Shown here in pieces: positions 25,170 to 33,576 of a stretch of 64,000 nt of DNA. The notes under the pieces are model-generated. The model did no database searches. It saw nothing but the letters and a program-made list of their open reading frames with translations, and had not been told where the DNA came from. Where the stretch lies: assembly GCA_910589395.1 (NCBI GenBank), contig CAJUTL010000005.1, positions 16,371 through 80,370 on the forward strand, read 5' to 3'. Source of the DNA: an uncultured Oscillospiraceae bacterium (GTDB taxonomy: Bacteria; Bacillota; Clostridia; Oscillospirales; Acutalibacteraceae). The translations under genes were made by a program, and so were the position numbers. Position 1 is the stretch's first letter. Every line of letters begins with the position of its first letter.

Positions 25170-26338
25170 AGCAGTTTTTTTCCTGTTTTTTTTCCCTGCT
25201 CCTGCTGCTGTACTGCGGCTTTGCTGCCTCTGCGGAGGAGCTTGATACCGATGTGATTTTGAATGTCTATAACTGGGGCGAGTATATCGCCAACGGCACG
25301 GACGGCTCCCTGGACGTAAACGCCGAATTCACCCGGCGCACGGGGATCCGAGTGAACTACACCACCTTTGACAGCAATGAATCCCTGTATTCCAAGCTGG
25401 CAGGCGGCGGGGCGGATTACGATGTGATCTTCCCTTCGGAATATATGGTCTCCAAGCTCATTCAGGAGGATAGGCTGGCGGAGCTGGATTTTGAGAATAT
25501 TCCGAATTTTCAGTATATCGATGAGCAGTTTCGGGACCCCGCCTACGATCCCGGCAGCCGGCATTCCGTGCCCTATACCTGGGGCGTGGTGGGGATATTT
25601 TATAACAGGGACTATGTGGAAAAGGAAGTAACCGGCTGGGATATCCTGTGGGATACGGATTACGCGGGAAAGATCCTGATGTTTGATAACCCCCGGGACG
25701 CCTTTGCCATTGCCCAATTCCGGCTGGAGCAGTCTGTCAACAGCACCGATCCGGAGGAATGGGAGGCGGCCGCGGCGCTGCTGAAGGAACAGAAGCCTCT
25801 GGTACAGGGCTATTATATGGATCAGATTTTTGACAAAATGGAAAGCGGAGAAGCCTGGATCGCCCCGTATTATGCGGGAGACGCCGCCATTCTGGTGGAT
25901 AACAGCGACAGCATCGATTTTGTTGTGCCGAAGGAGGGCACAAACTTCTTTGTGGACGCCGCCTGTGTTCCCGTTACCTCCAGCCACAAGCGGGAGGCGG
26001 AGGAATACATCAATTTCCTTTGTGATCCGGAAATTGCCGGGGCCAATATGGACTATGTAGGGTATTCCACCCCGGAAACCGCCGCCAAGGAATACATTGA
26101 CCCGGAGATGGTAAACAGCCTCGTTCATTACCCCGACAGTGAGATCCTGAAAAACACGGAAGCGTTTGTCAATTTACCGGAAAACATCAGTAAGCTGGCG
26201 GACACCCTTTGGGCGGAAGTAAAAATGGGCGGCCCCGGAGAAGCGATTGTGCTGGTGCTGATCATTTTGGGCTTTTTAGCGGTATATCTTGCTATCATTT
26301 TCTATAAGCGGAGAAAGCGGAAGCGGGAACTGACTTGA
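25166..26338 (+). CDS. potD: Polyamine-binding protein PotD with a C-terminal membrane anchor
   Basis: Extracellular receptor delivering polyamine to PotBC. The 390-residue protein has a signal peptide (FFSCFFSLLLLLYCGFAASAEE) and the PotD core: LNVYNWGEYI at 32-41, the YDVIFPSEYMVSKL segment, VPYTWGVVGIFYN, and IAPYYAGDA. Unusually for Gram-positives, no clear lipobox Cys directs processing; instead residues about 353-375 (GEAIVLVLIILGFLAVYLAIIFY) form a hydrophobic helix followed by KRRKRKREL, which would fix the protein in the membrane from the C-terminal end. Such tails occur in some clostridial PotD proteins. Last gene of the operon. Confidence 0.93.
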   Translation: MKQFFSCFFSLLLLLYCGFAASAEELDTDVILNVYNWGEYIANGTDGSLDVNAEFTRRTGIRVNYTTFDSNESLYSKLAGGGADYDVIFPSEYMVSKLIQEDRLAELDFENIPNFQYIDEQFRDPAYDPGSRHSVPYTWGVVGIFYNRDYVEKEVTGWDILWDTDYAGKILMFDNPRDAFAIAQFRLEQSVNSTDPEEWEAAAALLKEQKPLVQGYYMDQIFDKMESGEAWIAPYYAGDAAILVDNSDSIDFVVPKEGTNFFVDAACVPVTSSHKREAEEYINFLCDPEIAGANMDYVGYSTPETAAKEYIDPEMVNSLVHYPDSEILKNTEAFVNLPENISKLADTLWAEVKMGGPGEAIVLVLIILGFLAVYLAIIFYKRRKRKRELT

Positions 26339-26869
26339 TTCCCCTGAAAAGCTTATTTGCTTTACACGCCTTGGAAGCAGCCGTTGCAAAACGTCAAATT
26401 TGCAACGGCTGCGCTGCACAGCAGCGCCGAAAGCGATAGCTTTCGGGCATAATGAGCAATGATGAATTAGCAATTATAAGGGCGAGGACAAAATAGTAGA
26501 TTATAGTTTAGCATCTACTCTTGGCGCCCCTGAAAGGGGAGCTGTCACGGCGAAGCCGTGACCGAGGGGTTCTTGCCGGAAAGTTGGTAAAACGTAGGTT
26601 TTATATGATTTTCCAGCGAGCTGGAACCCTTCCACCACGCAAAGCATGGTCCCCCTCCCCTTTCAGGGGAGGCAAGGGGTTAGTGCTATTCGTTAGTCAG
26701 TTAAATTCCAATTTATCAAACCAATCTTTTGCCCTTAATTGCTCATTTCTCATTGCTCATTCCTCATTTTTGTTGGGCGGCGCACTGCTTTTACAGAGCC
26801 TATGAAGCGAACAGCTTTCCGTACAAGGCAAATTTTTTGATTTTTCACAAAGAAATTTTGCAAAACCCC
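26339..26869. repeat. Hairpin and mosaic repeats after potD
   Basis: A 14-bp perfect hairpin at 26377-26412 (GCAGCCGTTGCAAA / TTTGCAACGGCTGC) is probably the pot operon terminator although it has no T run. After GATTATAGTTTAGCA comes a block at 26520-26690: CCCTGAAAGGGGAGCTGTCACGG, its mirror, and CCCCCTCCCCTTTCAGGGG, a long imperfect palindrome. Next is TTAAATTCCAATTTATC and CTCATTGCTCATT tracts. No coding region. Confidence 0.65.
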
Positions 26870-26897
26870 TTTACTTTTCCTGTACGTATGCTATAAT
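26870..26897 (+). promoter_or_regulatory. Promoter of the ABC exporter operon
   Basis: TTTACT (26870-26875), 16 bp, TATAAT (26892-26897). Expected start near 26904 gives a leader of about 165 nt. Confidence 0.7.
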
Positions 26898-26937
26898 GCG
26901 CAAAGCCTGAAAACATTTTGTGAAAGCAAAATGGGCG

Positions 26938-27040
26938 GGGCTTCTTTGAAAATGGAGAAGATATGGAATTTTTGTCCGGAAGGCGGTGCTTTCGGATAGA
27001 AAAGCAATATTTGCGATTTTCAAAGAAGCCCTTATTTTAT
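26938..27040 (+). promoter_or_regulatory. Long hairpin in the exporter leader, possible attenuator
   Basis: A perfect 16-bp inverted repeat, GGGCTTCTTTGAAAAT (26938-26953) and ATTTTCAAAGAAGCCC (27016-27031), is followed by TTATTTTATG. The 62-nt loop holds a small stem (TCCGGAAGGC...CTTTCGGA). The SD and start of a leader ORF lie at the end of the 5' arm, so ribosome position would change the folding. This layout suits attenuation of a drug-export operon. Confidence 0.6.
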
Positions 27041-27082
27041 GATTCCTTTTGTGAAAAAGGAGGGGTTTTATGTTTCAGTTGA
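26963..27082 (+). CDS. Candidate leader peptide of the ABC exporter
   Basis: A 39-codon ORF starting MEFLSGRRCFRIEKQYLRFS, with GGAGAAG as SD 5 bases before the ATG. It is rich in Arg, Lys and aromatic residues, runs through the loop and 3' arm of the leader hairpin, and ends 13 nt inside the first exporter gene, which would couple the two. A second small ORF (26931-26999, 22 codons, another frame) has a weaker ribosome site. BmrB, the leader peptide controlling the B. subtilis bmrCD exporter, is a precedent. That it is translated is inferred. Confidence 0.5.
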   Translation: MEFLSGRRCFRIEKQYLRFSKKPLFYDSFCEKGGVLCFS

Positions 27083-28854
27083 AATGGCTTTGGGCGAGAA
27101 TGAAGGGCTTTCGGAAGCGCTACATTTTCGCGCTTTGCTCCACCGTGCTGCTTTCCATGCTGTCCCTGGGAAATTCGGTGATCACGGCAAGCATCATGGA
27201 TCTGGTGTTTGATCCCTTGCAGGCCACCGGGGTGGTGACGGAGGAAATCAAATCCCAGCTTGTGGTGCTGGTGGCGGTGCTGATCGGATTTACACTGTTC
27301 CGAACCGGCTTTGGCTATTTCTCGGTGATGACCTATGAGGGCTGTTCCCAAAAGCTGATCTACGGACTTCGCCGGGATCTGTACAAAAACATGCAGGAGC
27401 AAGATCAGGCCTTTTACAGCCGGAACCGCACCGGTGACCTGATGACCCGTCTTACCGGCGATATGGACATGATCCGCTTTATGGTGGCTTGGGTCATTCG
27501 CCAGCTGATCGACTGCGCCTTTATGTTCCTCACTGCTTCTATCGTATTCCTTGTTACGGATTGGCTGTTTGCTTTGAGCATGCTGGCGGTAACGCCGATC
27601 ATCTTTGGCTTGACCTACCTTTTCTCCAAGCGGGTGCACCCCTTGTATGTGGAGCTGCGGGAAAAGCTTTCCCGGCTGAACACCGCCGCCCAGGAGAATA
27701 TTTCCGGAAACCGGGTAGTGAAGGCCTTTGCCCGGGAGGATTATGAGATCCGGCGCTTTGATGAGAAAAACCGGGAGTATAAGGAGGCCAACAAAAACGC
27801 TTCCCTGATGTGGCTGAAATTCAGCCCTTATATCGACACGCTGTCTCAGTCCCTTTCCATTGCCGTGCTGCTGGTGGGCGGCGGCTTTCTTATCAGCGGG
27901 CGCATTACCATCGGCACTTTTACACTATTTAACGCCCTGACCTGGACGCTGACAAATCCCATGCGAATGCTGGGAATGCACTTAAACGATCTGCAAAGGT
28001 TTTTTGCCAGCGCCGGAAAGATCATTGAGCTGTACTATGCGAAATCCACCATTGCCAGTCGTCAGGACGCCGTAAAGCCGAAGGAAAGGGTGAAGGGAGA
28101 GATCTGCTTCCGAAACGCGGGGCTGACTCTCCATGGAACCCAGGTGCTGCGGAATATTGACCTTTCCATCAAGCCCGGCGAAACCGTGGCCATCATGGGC
28201 CCCACCGGCGCGGGGAAAACTTCCCTCATTAGCCTGATCCCCCGGTTTTCTGATGTTTCCGAGGGAGAGGTCACGCTGGACGGCGTGCCGGTGAACCGGT
28301 ATGATCTTCGCAGCCTTCGCTCCTCCATCGGTATCGCCACCCAGGAGGTATTCCTGTTCTCCGATACGGTGGACGGAAATATTGCCTATGGTAATACAAA
28401 GCTTTCGGAGGAAGAGGTAAAGCGGTACGCGAAAATGGCGGATGTGGACTTTGCCGAAAAGCTGCCGGAGGGCTTTGATACGGTGATCGGCGAGCGTGGC
28501 ACCGGGCTTTCCGGCGGCCAGAAGCAGCGTATCGCTTTAGCGCGGGCCTTGGCAGTGCGGCCTTCTGTGCTGATTTTGGACGATACCACCAGCGCGGTGG
28601 ACCTGGAAACGGAAAAGTATATTCAGGAGCAGCTGGCAAGCCTGGATTTCCCCTGTACGAAGGTTATAGTGGCCCAGCGGATCTCCACCACCAAACGGGC
28701 GGATAAAGTAGTGGTCATTGAAAACGGCGCCATTACCGAAATCGGCACTCATGCGGAGCTTTCTCAGAAGCCCGGCTACTATCGGGAGGTATTCCTGCTG
28801 CAAAACGGCAGCAGTGAAGAAGAAGCAGGGCTCGAAACAGGAAAGGGGGAATAA
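27070..28854 (+). CDS. ABC exporter half-transporter 1 (degenerate ATP site)
   Basis: Membrane-fused multidrug/lipid-type exporter of 594 residues: about six transmembrane helices in residues 15-310, then an ATPase domain. Walker A is GPTGAGKTS, the signature is intact (LSGGQKQRIALARAL), but Walker B reads LILDDTTSAVD with Asp in place of the catalytic Glu, and the switch residue is Gln (VAQRISTT) instead of His. These substitutions mark the non-hydrolysing site of heterodimeric exporters such as TM287/288 and BmrCD, so it should pair with the next gene product. Start ATG 27070 has AAAGGAGGGG upstream. Substrate unknown. Confidence 0.92.
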   Translation: MFQLKWLWARMKGFRKRYIFALCSTVLLSMLSLGNSVITASIMDLVFDPLQATGVVTEEIKSQLVVLVAVLIGFTLFRTGFGYFSVMTYEGCSQKLIYGLRRDLYKNMQEQDQAFYSRNRTGDLMTRLTGDMDMIRFMVAWVIRQLIDCAFMFLTASIVFLVTDWLFALSMLAVTPIIFGLTYLFSKRVHPLYVELREKLSRLNTAAQENISGNRVVKAFAREDYEIRRFDEKNREYKEANKNASLMWLKFSPYIDTLSQSLSIAVLLVGGGFLISGRITIGTFTLFNALTWTLTNPMRMLGMHLNDLQRFFASAGKIIELYYAKSTIASRQDAVKPKERVKGEICFRNAGLTLHGTQVLRNIDLSIKPGETVAIMGPTGAGKTSLISLIPRFSDVSEGEVTLDGVPVNRYDLRSLRSSIGIATQEVFLFSDTVDGNIAYGNTKLSEEEVKRYAKMADVDFAEKLPEGFDTVIGERGTGLSGGQKQRIALARALAVRPSVLILDDTTSAVDLETEKYIQEQLASLDFPCTKVIVAQRISTTKRADKVVVIENGAITEIGTHAELSQKPGYYREVFLLQNGSSEEEAGLETGKGE

Positions 28855-28857
28855 CAG

Positions 28858-30627
28858 ATGGCGAGAAACAGATTTGATGTGGATGAAAACCTCGAAACTC
28901 CGTTTAATATCAAGCACCTTCTGCGGGCGGGCTCCTACATTGGCCGCCACAAGAAGAAAATGATCCTGGCTCTGCTGTATTCTGCTATTTCCGCCGCCGC
29001 GGCGCTGTTAGGCCCGCTGCTCATTCAGCGGAGCATCAATGTGTCCGTTCCCAATCGGGATTACGGCGAGCTGGTGCTGCTGGCCTTCGTAATGCTCGGC
29101 GCGATTCTGGTTTCCGTCCTGTTTTCCAGGGTGCGCTCCAAATACATGATCGAGGTGGGGCAGGAGATCATTTACGATATCCGCAAGGATCTCTTTGAGC
29201 ACCTGCAAAAGCTGCCCTTCCAGTTCTATGACGACAGGCCTCACGGCAAGATTCTGACCAGGGTGATAAACTATATCAACAGCGTATCAGACGCGCTTTC
29301 CAACGGCATTATCAATTTTGTGCTGGAGATCTTCAACCTGATCCTGATCGCCGTGTTCATGCTGCTGTGTGATGTTAGACTGTCGCTGGTGGTCATGGCT
29401 GGCGTTCCGCTGCTGGCGGTGGTGGTATTCCTGGTAAAGCCCGCCCAGCGCCGGGCCTGGCAGGACAATTCCAATAAGAATTCCAACCTGAACGCCTACC
29501 TCCATGAGAGCCTGGACGGCATGAAGATCACCCAGGCCTTTATCCGGGAAGAGGAAAACGCCGAAATTTATGACCGCTTGAATCAGAACTGCAAGCGCAC
29601 CTGGATGAAGGCGCAGTATACCTCCAACTTGATCTGGCTTTCCGTGGACAACATCTCTACCTGGGTGGTGGGGGCCATGTACCTTACCGGGCTGATGATG
29701 CTGGGGCCCCAGGTGCAGATCGGTACGCTGATCGCCCTGGCCTCTTACGCCTGGCGGTTCTGGCAGCCGATTTTGAACCTTTCCAACCTTTACAATACCT
29801 TCATCAATGCCGTGGCCTATCTGGAGCGCATCTTTGAAATGATGGACGAACCCGTTACGGTAGACGACGCGCCCGATGCCGTGGAGCTGCCGCCTATCAG
29901 CGGTGCGGTAAAGTTTGACGATGTGACCTTCTCCTACGACGGTTCCATCAATGTGCTGGAGCATTTTGACCTGGAGGTGGCTCCCGGGGAATCCATTGCC
30001 CTGGTAGGCCCCACCGGCGCGGGAAAGACCACCGTGGTCAACCTGCTTTCCCGGTTTTACAATATCAACGAGGGCAAAGTACTGCTGGACGACCACGATA
30101 TCGCGGGGGCAACACTGCATTCCCTGCGCTCCCAAATGGGCATCATGCTGCAGGACAGCTTCATCTTTTCCGGCACCATTATGGATAATATCCGCTATGG
30201 CAGGCTGGACGCTACAGACGAGGAGGTCATTGCCGCCGCCAAAACGGTGTGTGCCCATGAGTTTATTAGCCAGATGGAGGACGGCTACTACACCCAGGTA
30301 AACGAACGGGGTTCCCGGCTTTCCCAGGGCCAGAAGCAGCTGGTGGCCTTTGCGCGTACCCTGCTTTCCGACCCGCGCATTTTGGTGCTGGACGAAGCCA
30401 CCTCTTCCATCGACGCAAAAACCGAGCGGCTTTTGCAGGAAGGCCTGCAGGCCCTGCTGAAAGGGCGCACCTCCTTTATCATCGCCCACCGGCTTTCCAC
30501 CATTAAAAACTGCGACCGCATTCTCTATATTTCCGATAAGGGCATCGCGGAAATGGGAAGCCATGAAAAGCTTTTAGAGCAGAAGGGGAAATACTACCAG
30601 CTCTATACCGCCCAGGTAGAGGACTGA
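28858..30627 (+). CDS. ABC exporter half-transporter 2 (catalytic ATP site)
   Basis: Partner of the preceding gene, 589 residues, starting 3 bp after its stop. Transmembrane domain in about 35-325; ATPase domain with Walker A GPTGAGKTT, canonical Walker B LVLDEATSSID with catalytic Glu, and switch His (IAHRLSTI). Its signature motif is altered to LSQGQ, which completes the degenerate site with half 1, while half 1 supplies a normal LSGGQ to the active site. The complementary pattern is strong evidence for an obligate heterodimer. Likely exports drugs or peptides; the leader upstream hints at antibiotic induction. Confidence 0.92.
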   Translation: MARNRFDVDENLETPFNIKHLLRAGSYIGRHKKKMILALLYSAISAAAALLGPLLIQRSINVSVPNRDYGELVLLAFVMLGAILVSVLFSRVRSKYMIEVGQEIIYDIRKDLFEHLQKLPFQFYDDRPHGKILTRVINYINSVSDALSNGIINFVLEIFNLILIAVFMLLCDVRLSLVVMAGVPLLAVVVFLVKPAQRRAWQDNSNKNSNLNAYLHESLDGMKITQAFIREEENAEIYDRLNQNCKRTWMKAQYTSNLIWLSVDNISTWVVGAMYLTGLMMLGPQVQIGTLIALASYAWRFWQPILNLSNLYNTFINAVAYLERIFEMMDEPVTVDDAPDAVELPPISGAVKFDDVTFSYDGSINVLEHFDLEVAPGESIALVGPTGAGKTTVVNLLSRFYNINEGKVLLDDHDIAGATLHSLRSQMGIMLQDSFIFSGTIMDNIRYGRLDATDEEVIAAAKTVCAHEFISQMEDGYYTQVNERGSRLSQGQKQLVAFARTLLSDPRILVLDEATSSIDAKTERLLQEGLQALLKGRTSFIIAHRLSTIKNCDRILYISDKGIAEMGSHEKLLEQKGKYYQLYTAQVED

Positions 30628-30665
30628 CAGGAACTCGGTTTTTGAAAATTAATTCTCTGCTATGA

Positions 30666-30704
30666 AAACGCTCCCTGAACCAAAATTTGGTTCAGGGAGC
30701 GTTG
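30666..30704. terminator. Bidirectional terminator after the exporter operon
   Basis: A near-perfect palindrome, AACGCTCCCTGAACCAAA / TTTGGTTCAGGGAGCGTT, 18-bp arms. Confidence 0.8.
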
Positions 30705-31136
30705 GTGTTTCAATCAAAATAAATTGTAGTTTTACACACAGTTCCCTCCTGTCATTCTGAGGAACGAAGTGACGAAGAATCTCGTCCTTTATTGTCTGAG
30801 TAAAGAACTGAAGAACGAGATTCTTCACTTCGTTCAGAATGACAAAAGGAAGGCCAGCGGGTAACCGTAAAATTGTAGTTTGGCACACACTCTTGGCTTT
30901 CTCGCCTGTCGGCTCGGGTGCAATGCGCCAAGAAAGCTATAGCTTTCTGCGCTTTGCACCCGAGCCGACAGGCGAGAAAGGCAAGGGGTTAGTGCTATTC
31001 GTTAGTCAGTTAAATTCCAATTTATCGAACAGTTCCCCACTGTCATTCTGAGGAGCGCAGAAAGCGATAGCTTTCCTGACGAAAAATCTTGCTCTTTGCC
31101 CTTAATTCCTCATTGCCAATTCCCAATTCAGGCCTG
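30705..31136. repeat. Mosaic repeats between converging operons
   Basis: AAATTGTAGTTTTACAC; full CATTCTGA hairpin copy (30750-30844); AAATTGTAGTTTGGCAC; a palindrome whose arms read TTTCTCGCCTGTCGGCTCGGG and its complement, separated by AAAGCTATAGCTTT (about 30896-30980); TTAAATTCCAATTTATCG; and a half copy of the CATTCTGA repeat (31041-31102). No gene. Confidence 0.7.
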
Positions 31137-31886
31137 CTACTGAAACTCCGTCATATTGGGCCAGTAGCGCATGGGCATGTTGCCCCGGCGGAGCTTGGGG
31201 TTTAGGCGCCCCTCAATGGCGATGGTTTTGTAAAAGCGCTTCCACAGGGCCCGGTACTTTTCCTCCTCCTCGTCCGGCGGGGGCAGGTCGATGCTGTCCG
31301 CCTGAAAAAATTCCCGGCTTCCGTTTTTGCGGTAGAGAAAGCCCAGCTTGTGGGTTTTGTCATAGATCACCAGGTTCTCTCCGGAGAATCTGTCGCAGAA
31401 ATGAGAGGCAATGATAGGCAGCACGTTGTTATTGGGGGTGATCTCCGCCGCCAGAAATTCTCCCAGGTCGGAAAAGCGCAGGAATTCCACGTGATAGTGA
31501 GCTTCATTTTTCAAATACAGCAGCGCCTTGTTCATGGCGTGTACGTGATCGTTGGCGGCAAGCTTTGTGACCTTCGGGCCATGCTTGTAGCCCAGCAGCA
31601 GAAAGCGGAGCATGGTCAGCTCCTTTTCCTCCATGCAGGTCAGAAAAGCTCTGCGAAGTATGTGGTAGGCCTCCGGGGAGACCTTTTTCGGAATAGACCG
31701 TTCCACCCGGCTTGCCAGCTCCGGCACGGTATCGATGGCCTTGATAGGAAACAGGGTCTCCTGAGGCTCGTCCAGAGGTTGAATTCCCTGGGGAAGCCGC
31801 TTGTCCTGAAAGCATTCTGCCACACAGCAGAGAAAGCCGGGAAAGGTGCCGTCGTAGCGGTATACTAAATTTGACCTGTCAGACAT
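31137..31886 (-). CDS. TIGR03915-family protein, uracil-DNA-glycosylase-associated (DUF4130)
   Basis: A 249-residue protein of the family that accompanies the radical SAM protein TIGR03916; in other bacteria the same domain is fused to a uracil-DNA glycosylase. Recognisable segments are the start LVYRYDGTFPGFLCCVAECF, the middle LRFLLLGYKHGPKVTKL, and the C-terminal GFLYRKNGSREFF...ALWKRFYKTIAIEGRLNPKLRRGNMPMRYWPNMTEF. A role in DNA repair is inferred from partner and from the SOS-type promoter of the operon; no biochemical function is established. Start overlaps the radical SAM gene by 22 bp. Last gene of the dinB operon. Confidence 0.85.
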   Translation of the reverse strand: MSDRSNLVYRYDGTFPGFLCCVAECFQDKRLPQGIQPLDEPQETLFPIKAIDTVPELASRVERSIPKKVSPEAYHILRRAFLTCMEEKELTMLRFLLLGYKHGPKVTKLAANDHVHAMNKALLYLKNEAHYHVEFLRFSDLGEFLAAEITPNNNVLPIIASHFCDRFSGENLVIYDKTHKLGFLYRKNGSREFFQADSIDLPPPDEEEEKYRALWKRFYKTIAIEGRLNPKLRRGNMPMRYWPNMTEFQ

Positions 31887-33163
31887 TTTACATGATCCTC
31901 CTTGCTGGGTGAAAACAACGACAACTGCTCCGGCGGCGCCAAATCCCTCTGGGAAAAGCCCCGTTCACTGACGGCCCCGGCAATAACCGCCGGGTTGTCG
32001 GTGGGCAAGGGAGAAATGCTTTTGCCGTTGCAGACAATGAAGTATTTTGCCCGCTTCAGCACCACGCCCAGCTTTTTCAGGGCGTCGAAATCCAACTTGG
32101 CATAGCGCCGGGCGGAGCGGATCCGCTGGGCGCTTTTTACCCCAATGCCCGGCACCCGCAGCAGCATTTCATAGGGGGCGCGGTTGATCTCCATGGGGAA
32201 ATGCTCCATATGATTTACCGCCCAGTTGCATTTGGGGTCCAGCAGGGGGTTGAAGTCGGGGTGCGCATCGTCCAGAATTTCTCCGGCCTGAAAGCCGTAA
32301 AAGCGCAGCAGCCAGTCTGCCTGGTAAAGCCGGTGCTCCCGCAGCAGAGGCGGAGGCGTGTCTCTGGCCGGAAGGTTCCGGTCGTTGACCATGGGCATAT
32401 AGGCGGAGAAAAACACCCGCTTCAGGCTGTACTTCTTATACAGCCCCTCTGTAAGGGAAAGGATCTGCCGGTCTGTTTCCGGGGAGGCCCCGATGATCAT
32501 TTGGGTGGATTGGCCCGCCGGTACAAATTTGGGGGCCGCCCGGTATTTTACCAGGTCGGTGGTATTTTCCCGAATGCCGTCCCGGATCTGCCCCATGGGG
32601 GCCAGAATTTTTTCCTTGCTTTTCTGCGGCGCCAGCAGGGAAAGGCTTTTCTGGGAGGGCAGCTCAATATTTACGCTCATGCGGTCGGCGTAAAAGCCCA
32701 GCTGCTCCGTGAGCCGGGGGTTTGCGCCGGGAATGGCCTTCACGTGTACATAGCCCCAGAAATTTTCCTCCTCCCGCAGCTTTTTCAAGGCTGTAAGCAT
32801 CAGCTCGCAGGTATGATCCGGGTTTTTCACCACCGCCGAGCTGAGAAACAGCCCCTCGATGTAGTTCCGGCGGTAAAACTGAATGGTCAGGCTTACCAGT
32901 TCTTCCGGGGTAAAGGTGGCGCGGGGCCCATCGAGGGAATGGCGGTTGACGCAGTAGGCGCAGTCATAGGCACAGTCGTTGCTCATCAGCACCTTCAAAA
33001 GGGAAATGCACCTGCCGTCTGCGGCAAAGCTGTGGCAGATCCCGGCCTTTACCGCGTTTCCCAGCTTTCCCGGCTGGCCGGGCCGGTCTACCCCGCTGGA
33101 GGTGCAGGCCACGTCATATTTGGCGGCGTCTGTTAAAATTTCCAGCTTTTCCAGTAATTCCAT
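31865..33163 (-). CDS. Radical SAM protein, TIGR03916 putative DNA repair/modification family
   Basis: A 432-residue radical SAM protein. The [4Fe-4S]-binding cluster motif is CAYDCAYC (Cys at about 64, 68 and 71; CX3CX2C). The C-terminal third contains a helix-hairpin-helix DNA-binding motif (LLRVPGIGVKSAQRIRSARRY), consistent with action on DNA. The family nearly always sits beside TIGR03915, as here. The ATG at 33163 is used because AGAGGA stands upstream and the family begins at MELLEKLEILTDAAKYD; a 65-codon extension upstream overlaps ridA and looks non-native. The reaction is not known. Confidence 0.88.
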   Translation of the reverse strand: MELLEKLEILTDAAKYDVACTSSGVDRPGQPGKLGNAVKAGICHSFAADGRCISLLKVLMSNDCAYDCAYCVNRHSLDGPRATFTPEELVSLTIQFYRRNYIEGLFLSSAVVKNPDHTCELMLTALKKLREEENFWGYVHVKAIPGANPRLTEQLGFYADRMSVNIELPSQKSLSLLAPQKSKEKILAPMGQIRDGIRENTTDLVKYRAAPKFVPAGQSTQMIIGASPETDRQILSLTEGLYKKYSLKRVFFSAYMPMVNDRNLPARDTPPPLLREHRLYQADWLLRFYGFQAGEILDDAHPDFNPLLDPKCNWAVNHMEHFPMEINRAPYEMLLRVPGIGVKSAQRIRSARRYAKLDFDALKKLGVVLKRAKYFIVCNGKSISPLPTDNPAVIAGAVSERGFSQRDLAPPEQLSLFSPSKEDHVKCLTGQI

Positions 33164-33201
33164 GGTTTCGTTCCTCTTTCCGGTGTGGTGCAAGCAAAGG
33201 C

Positions 33202-33576
33202 TCAATCCGGGCAATAGGCGACGGCGTCCGCCTGAAACAGCAGAGCGCCCTCTCTTCCACCGCCGGGAGCGGCAAATTCCGTCTGGATTGATTTTCGGAC
33301 AGGGTAATTTCCGTGAAACCGCTCCCGGATCACCCGCTCCATCACAGGGATATTCCACACGTCCCGGAACAGGCAGTCCATTTGAACCACGCTTTCCAGA
33401 GTCAGCCCGAAAAGCCTCAGGCGCTGTTCCATTTGGTCAAAGGCGCCGTTTATCTGTTCCTCAATGGTTCCTCCCATGTTGCCGACGCAATACCCTAAAA
33501 AGCAGAAATTCCCCGCTTTGATAATGCCGGAATGGGCCCATTCCTCATTGTGCTCTTTTCTGATGATCTCACTCAT
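33202..33576 (-). CDS. RidA/YjgF/UK114 family protein
   Basis: A 124-residue member of the Rid family, usually trimeric proteins that hydrolyse reactive enamines and imines. Conserved features are the N-terminal AGNFCFLGYCVGNMGGTIEEQINGAFDQME and the Arg of YPVRKSIQTEF that binds the substrate carboxylate. The C-terminal Glu of the usual EIEAIA strand appears as Gln (FQADAVAY), so it may be a Rid subgroup without deaminase activity. It overlaps the dinB stop (ATGAGTGA) and is followed closely by the radical SAM gene, making it part of a DNA-damage-type operon, an unusual place for ridA. Confidence 0.85.
   Translation of the reverse strand: MSEIIRKEHNEEWAHSGIIKAGNFCFLGYCVGNMGGTIEEQINGAFDQMEQRLRLFGLTLESVVQMDCLFRDVWNIPVMERVIRERFHGNYPVRKSIQTEFAAPGGGREGALLFQADAVAYCPD

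Noticed and set aside
26521-26690. Complete insertion sequence after potD
   Set aside because: Only palindromic repeat modules without any transposase frame are present.
31887-33358. 497-codon version of the radical SAM protein
   Set aside because: The extra 65 codons overlap ridA, lack an SD and have low-complexity basic composition unlike the family.
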